Of a stretch of DNA of 8,383 nt, positions 6,017 to 8,383 are shown in pieces; within the stretch, counting starts at the first letter, position 1; each line of letters starts with the position of its first letter. The DNA lies in NCBI GenBank assembly GCA_016217775.1, contig JACRGG010000109.1, positions 1 through 8,383 of the forward strand, read 5' to 3'. The position numbers and the translations under genes are program-made. The stretch is from Microcaldota archaeon. Its GTDB lineage: Archaea; Micrarchaeota; Micrarchaeia; Norongarragalinales; UBA97. Below the pieces are notes generated by a model that made no database searches, was not told where the DNA came from, and saw only the letters and a list, made by a program, of their open reading frames with translations.

Positions 6017-7201
6017 TTACTCACACGCGCCTGATTCCCGCGCGGCTTTGGCAACGGCTGCGGCAACTGCTTGCGCGACGCTCTTGTCGAGAGTGGAAGG
6101 CAAAATGTTTTCGCGCGTCGGGTTCTTCACAGACTTTGCTATAGCCTGGCTTGCCGCGAGTTTCATCGCGCCGTTAATTCGTTTCGCCCCCGAGTCGAGG
6201 GCTCCGCGGAATATTCCCGGGAATCCCAAGGAGTTGTTTACTTGGTTTTGGAAATCGCTTCTCCCCGTTCCAACCACGGCCGCGCCGGCATCAAGCGCGT
6301 CTTGAGGCATTATTTCCGGAACTGGGTTTGCCATTGCAAACACGATGGGGTCTTTGTTCATCGACTTAATCATTTCCTTGCTTACCAGTCCAGCCTTGCT
6401 TACTCCGATGAAAACATCCGCGCCTAAAATCACGTCCTTAAGCTCGCCTTTAATTGAATCGGGGTTGGTTCGCTCCGCCAAGTCAAGCTTGTACCCCGCC
6501 AAGTCCTTTCTCCCCCTGTAAATCGCGCCTTTAGTGTCACACAGTATTACTTGCCCAACCGGAGTGCAGATTTGCTCGTCTAAATCCTGGCACGCGAGCA
6601 TTCGGGCAATCGCGGTCCCGGCAGCCCCCGCGCCGTTAATCACCACTTTTAGCTGCGAAATGTTTTTTTTCGTCACGCGGCACGCGTTGGTGAGCGCGGC
6701 CGACACTACGACCGCAGTCCCATGCTGGTCGTCGTGCATTACCGGAATGCCAAGGTCTTGAAGCGCCGCCTCGATTTGAAAGCATTTTGGCGCTGCAATG
6801 TCCTCCAAGTTGATTCCGCCAAACACGGGGTGAAGAGCCTTGATTATTTCAATGAGCTTGTCGGGGTCCTGCTCGTCCAAGCATATTGGAAACGCGTCTA
6901 TTCCCGCGAGTTCCTTGAACAAAACCGCTTTTCCCTCCATTACCGCAATTGCGGCCAACGCGCCGATGTTGCCCAAGCCAAGAACCGCGCTGCCGTCGGA
7001 AACTACGGCCACGCAGTTTTTCTTCATAGTGTACTTGTAGACGTCAGAAGGGTTTTCCGCGATTTTCCTGCTCACCGCCCCAACGCCTGGGGTGTAAACT
7101 TGGGAGAGGATTTCCTTAGAGTCGACTTTTATTTTTGAGGTAACGCTTAGTTTCCCGCAAAGCTTCCCGTGAAGCTCGATTGACAGTGAGTTGTAGTCCA
7201 T
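6017..7201 (-). CDS. NAD(P)-dependent malic enzyme (malate dehydrogenase, oxaloacetate-decarboxylating)
   Basis: It converts malate to pyruvate and CO2 with reduction of NAD(P). From the ATG at 7201 it has 394 residues, the short form without a phosphotransacetylase-like C-terminus. Numbering from the TTG at 7267 (416 residues), motifs are YTPGV (58-62), SDGSAVLGLGNIG (90-102), FKELAGIDAFPI with the likely catalytic Lys118, metal-binding NLEDI (153-157) and HDDQHGT (178-184), dinucleotide-binding NGAGAAG (211-217), and the C-terminal ANPVPE and TGRSDFQNQVNN. An Asp ends the second strand (CDTKG, 243-247), as in many NAD-using enzymes, though cofactor choice cannot be settled. The family normally begins just before SLxxH, as with MDYNSLSIELH, and the nearest TATA-like box predicts transcription starting after 7267; both favour the ATG at 7201. 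It may supply pyruvate or reducing power in an organism with a small metabolism. The endA start lies ~80 bases downstream. Confidence 0.95.
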   Translation of the reverse strand: MDYNSLSIELHGKLCGKLSVTSKIKVDSKEILSQVYTPGVGAVSRKIAENPSDVYKYTMKKNCVAVVSDGSAVLGLGNIGALAAIAVMEGKAVLFKELAGIDAFPICLDEQDPDKLIEIIKALHPVFGGINLEDIAAPKCFQIEAALQDLGIPVMHDDQHGTAVVVSAALTNACRVTKKNISQLKVVINGAGAAGTAIARMLACQDLDEQICTPVGQVILCDTKGAIYRGRKDLAGYKLDLAERTNPDSIKGELKDVILGADVFIGVSKAGLVSKEMIKSMNKDPIVFAMANPVPEIMPQDALDAGAAVVGTGRSDFQNQVNNSLGFPGIFRGALDSGAKRINGAMKLAASQAIAKSVKNPTRENILPSTLDKSVAQAVAAAVAKAARESGACE

Positions 7202-7272
7202 ATCATCGCACGCAAATCGTTTTTCTTTCGCTAAAGCCCTCCCGGCTTTGCTCAACTCTTTTGGCAATAAGC

Positions 7273-7281
7273 TTTTTTTAA
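7273..7281 (-). promoter_or_regulatory. TATA-like box of the malic enzyme gene
   Basis: On the minus strand this reads TTAAAAAAA. The usual 25-base spacing puts the transcription start near 7252. That lies after the possible TTG start at 7267 but before the ATG at 7201, leaving a leader of about 50 bases. This supports 7201 as the start codon. Confidence 0.35.
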
Positions 7282-7285
7282 CCCG

Positions 7286-7321
7286 ATTGTTTTTCGCGCG
7301 CCCTCGCGCGACTTAGACAAT
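7286..7321. repeat. GC-rich hairpin between the 7327 gene and the malic enzyme gene
   Basis: A perfect 7-bp inverted repeat TCGCGCG (7294-7300) and CGCGCGA (7305-7311) encloses a 4-base loop. An outer ATTGT (7286-7290) pairs with ACAAT (7317-7321) across a small internal loop. It begins 5 bases after the stop codon at 7327 in the minus-strand reading and sits just upstream of the malic enzyme TATA-like box. It is not followed by T on the minus strand, so it is not a standard intrinsic terminator. It may protect the upstream mRNA end or act as a protein-binding site. Confidence 0.55.
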
Positions 7322-7326
7322 TGACG

Positions 7327-8106
7327 TTAGGAAAAAATTTGGCCAGGTTTTATCCCCGCCTTCCTAAATGCCATTGTATACATTGTTCTGTTCCTTTCTT
7401 GTTTTCTGCCCCGGTATACTACTTCCTCGCCCAACGCATTTTTCACGTGCTTGATCAGAAACGCGCCAAAATTCGTTCCCAAATGCTTTTCCGCCTGTTT
7501 TATTTGCGCTTGTTTTCCTTCAGCCCCCTGTATGTTGGTAATTGATATTATCTTTGCGCGCCTCTCTTTATGAAAATTGAAACCAACTCTTCCCAAGTAT
7601 TTCCCGTCTTTAAACAGCTGCAGCTGCCAAAGCGCTTCGGGGCAGCCGCTTACGTTGTTCGCGTCTTTCTTTCTGCTGGTGTTCCGTGTTTTTTCCAACT
7701 TAAGTTCGTATCCATTTTCCAAAATTGTTTTTTCCCCAATAGCTGCCGCAAACTCGTGCCCGATCTCATTGTTTTTCAGCGCGCGGGAAAGGTGGGAGAT
7801 GTTTTCTTTGCTTACAAACGCCGAATACCTGTTGCGCCAGCTTTTGTTTTCTGAAGAAAGGTAATTCGCCTGCAATGCGTTCTCTAAATGAATGCCCTTG
7901 ATTTTTTTTTCTTTCAACAGCCTTGCGTGCGTGAAGGCAAGCCTCCAGCGAGGATCTCCGCTGTTTAAAATAAACCTAAATAGGCTAATGCTTGATGCGT
8001 GCAAGCTGCTTATGTTGGCGTTTTTCGGAGGATTTTTGTCAACCCCCTCGCGGTCTAGAATGGCATTCAATTCATTTCCTTCAAACCACGTAAACATTTT
8101 GTGCAT
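7327..8106 (-). CDS. Hypothetical protein, 259 residues; GNAT-like or DUF535-like C-terminal half
   Basis: I do not firmly recognise this protein. The N-terminal ~130 residues are polar and mostly helical (FTWFEGNELNAILDRE, SISLFRFILNSGDPRW, WRNRYSAFVSKENISHLSRAL). From ~155 on there is a beta-rich region: LWQLQLFKDGKYLGRVGFNF (159-178), KIISITNIQG (185-194), an amphipathic helix around AEKHLGTNFGAFLIKHVKNAL, then EVVYRGRKQERNRTMYTMAFRKAGIKPG. The order strand-IQG-helix-strand-(Y/F) resembles GNAT acetyltransferases or the VirK/YbjX (DUF535) family, which share a layout of that sort, but no diagnostic motif is complete. It has no signal peptide or membrane span. The ATG at 8106 lies about 27 bases from a TATA-like AGTTTTTAA, so the mRNA is probably leaderless; an ATG three codons further in is an alternative. 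Its stop is 60 bases from the possible TTG of the malic enzyme gene. Confidence 0.8.
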   Translation of the reverse strand: MHKMFTWFEGNELNAILDREGVDKNPPKNANISSLHASSISLFRFILNSGDPRWRLAFTHARLLKEKKIKGIHLENALQANYLSSENKSWRNRYSAFVSKENISHLSRALKNNEIGHEFAAAIGEKTILENGYELKLEKTRNTSRKKDANNVSGCPEALWQLQLFKDGKYLGRVGFNFHKERRAKIISITNIQGAEGKQAQIKQAEKHLGTNFGAFLIKHVKNALGEEVVYRGRKQERNRTMYTMAFRKAGIKPGQIFS

Positions 8107-8130
8107 ATCAAAAAGAATGCGTTTCTCTAG

Positions 8131-8139
8131 TTAAAAACT
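8131..8139 (-). promoter_or_regulatory. TATA-like box of the 7327-8106 gene
   Basis: On the minus strand this reads AGTTTTTAA. Its centre lies roughly 28 bases before the ATG at 8106, with no Shine-Dalgarno sequence between. The spacing fits a leaderless transcript, as at lysS. Confidence 0.35.
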
Positions 8140-8181
8140 CGCGGTTATTTCAATGTTTTTTTGTTTTCAAGTTTTTTTGCG

Positions 8182-8215
8182 TTCAAGTGAAAAACCGGAA
8201 AAAACGGGTTTTTTT
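8182..8215. repeat. A/T hairpin in the divergent spacer
   Basis: AAAAACC (8190-8196) can pair with GGTTTTT (8207-8213) around a 10-base loop, and seven T end the element at 8215. Upstream are two more T-runs (8154-8162 and 8171-8178). No plus-strand gene precedes it within the window, so a terminator role on that strand has no client here. It could stop antisense or stray transcripts, or be part of the promoter region. Confidence 0.35.
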
Positions 8216-8252
8216 CCCTCTAAGCCCCGAAAGCCTTATATATTCAAATCTT

Positions 8253-8295
8253 GTGGTTAATACTTGGTTAAACCACTAGGTATTGTGGTGGTTTA
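8253..8295. promoter_or_regulatory. Operator-like GTGGTT inverted repeats overlapping a TATA box
   Basis: Three GTGGTT half-sites lie within 43 bases: direct at 8253-8258, inverted (AACCAC) at 8271-8276, and direct at 8288-8293. The second and third extend to a perfect 8-bp inverted repeat, TAAACCAC (8269-8276) and GTGGTTTA (8288-8295), with 11 bases between. The right arm runs into the TATA box, the typical place for an archaeal repressor site. The centre-to-centre spacing of about two helical turns suits a dimeric DNA-binding protein. Confidence 0.5.
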
Positions 8296-8299
8296 TATA
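8292..8299 (+). promoter_or_regulatory. Strong archaeal TATA box for the gene at the right edge
   Basis: TTTATATA matches the archaeal box A consensus closely and is the best promoter in the window. It predicts a transcription start near 8320 and a leader of about 43 bases before the ATG at 8364. A second TATA-like element (TTATATAT, 8236-8243) lies upstream and may be an alternative promoter. Confidence 0.7.
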
Positions 8300-8350
8300 G
8301 GCAGTCCTGTGGGAAAGATAGTTTTCTAGGGGTATTCACGGCATTTTTTC

Positions 8351-8356
8351 GAGGTG
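8351..8356 (+). promoter_or_regulatory. Shine-Dalgarno site for the gene at 8364
   Basis: GAGGTG lies 7 bases before the ATG at 8364, an ideal match and spacing. It fixes the start of the partial gene, and it contrasts with the other genes here, which show no clear Shine-Dalgarno site. Confidence 0.7.
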
Positions 8357-8363
8357 GGCGCAA

Positions 8364-8383
8364 ATGGAGCAAGTAGTGCAAAA
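8364..8383 (+). CDS. Start of a plus-strand gene running off the window
   Basis: Only the first six codons are present (MEQVVQ, then an incomplete codon). The support is contextual: a consensus TATA box, a leader of sensible length and a strong Shine-Dalgarno site all point to this ATG. Nothing can be said of the product. The strong promoter with an operator-like repeat suggests a well-expressed and regulated gene. Confidence 0.6.

Noticed and set aside
6722..7138. 138-codon plus-strand frame opposite the malic enzyme
   Set aside because: It is antisense to conserved malic enzyme motifs and has neither a promoter nor a ribosome-binding site; this is expected from codon bias.
7202..7267. 22-residue N-terminal extension of the malic enzyme from a TTG at 7267
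   Set aside because: The family begins just before the SLxxH segment, and the TATA-like box at 7281-7273 places transcription start after the TTG. The extension also looks unlike a targeting signal, which an archaeal cytoplasmic enzyme would not need.
5942..8191. The 10-mer TTCAAGTGAA upstream of endA (5942-5951, reverse) and in the right spacer (8182-8191)
   Set aside because: The near-palindrome occurs twice, but an AT-rich 10-mer can recur by chance in AT-rich spacers and its position relative to the promoters differs.
8236..8260. TTCAAATC resembling a tRNA T-arm in the right spacer
   Set aside because: No acceptor, D-arm or anticodon stem can be built around it, and it directly follows a TATA-like element.

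Overview
The window looks like a chromosomal segment of a small archaeon, most likely of the DPANN group (Micrarchaeota/Diapherotrites-like). The reasons are a class I lysyl-tRNA synthetase, an archaeal tRNA-splicing endonuclease whose length and three-part layout match the single-chain epsilon-2 type described from ARMAN (Micrarchaeota), TATA-type promoters with several apparently leaderless starts, oligo-T ends, and short AT-rich spacers. No transposase, integrase, CRISPR array, tRNA or rRNA gene was seen. The lineage is an inference; only the archaeal assignment is firm.

Layout from left to right. Positions 1-179 are AT-rich non-coding DNA with an imperfect direct repeat and T-tracts that probably end transcription of the gene to the right. 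Positions 180-1412 (minus) hold a PEP-synthase-like protein that stops about 20 residues into its phosphohistidine 'mobile' domain and so lacks the catalytic histidine. Positions 1443-3002 (minus) hold lysS, class I lysyl-tRNA synthetase, probably co-transcribed with the truncated gene. A divergent promoter region of about 100 bases separates lysS from a small unrecognised plus-strand gene (3111-3581). That gene converges on a minus-strand cluster.

The minus-strand cluster, in transcription order, is: an unrecognised 259-residue protein (8106-7327), a malic enzyme (7201-6017), tRNA-splicing endonuclease (5937-4756), a small protein with a degenerate P-loop (4759-4349), and a SerB-like HAD phosphatase (4352-3621). 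The last three are joined by 4-base stop/start overlaps (TTGA and ATGA), which suggests translational coupling. Whether the malic enzyme and the 259-residue gene belong to the same transcript is unclear; each has a TATA-like box of its own.

At the right edge is the promoter, Shine-Dalgarno site and first codons of a plus-strand gene that runs off the window. Its TATA box overlaps an inverted repeat built from GTGGTT units, a plausible operator.

Functionally the readable genes cover lysine charging of tRNA, tRNA intron removal, malate/pyruvate conversion and small-molecule dephosphorylation. No complete new system is evident. The points most worth following are the epsilon-2-like endonuclease with its two overlapping partner genes, the decapitated PEP-utilising protein beside lysS, and the operator-like array at the right edge.
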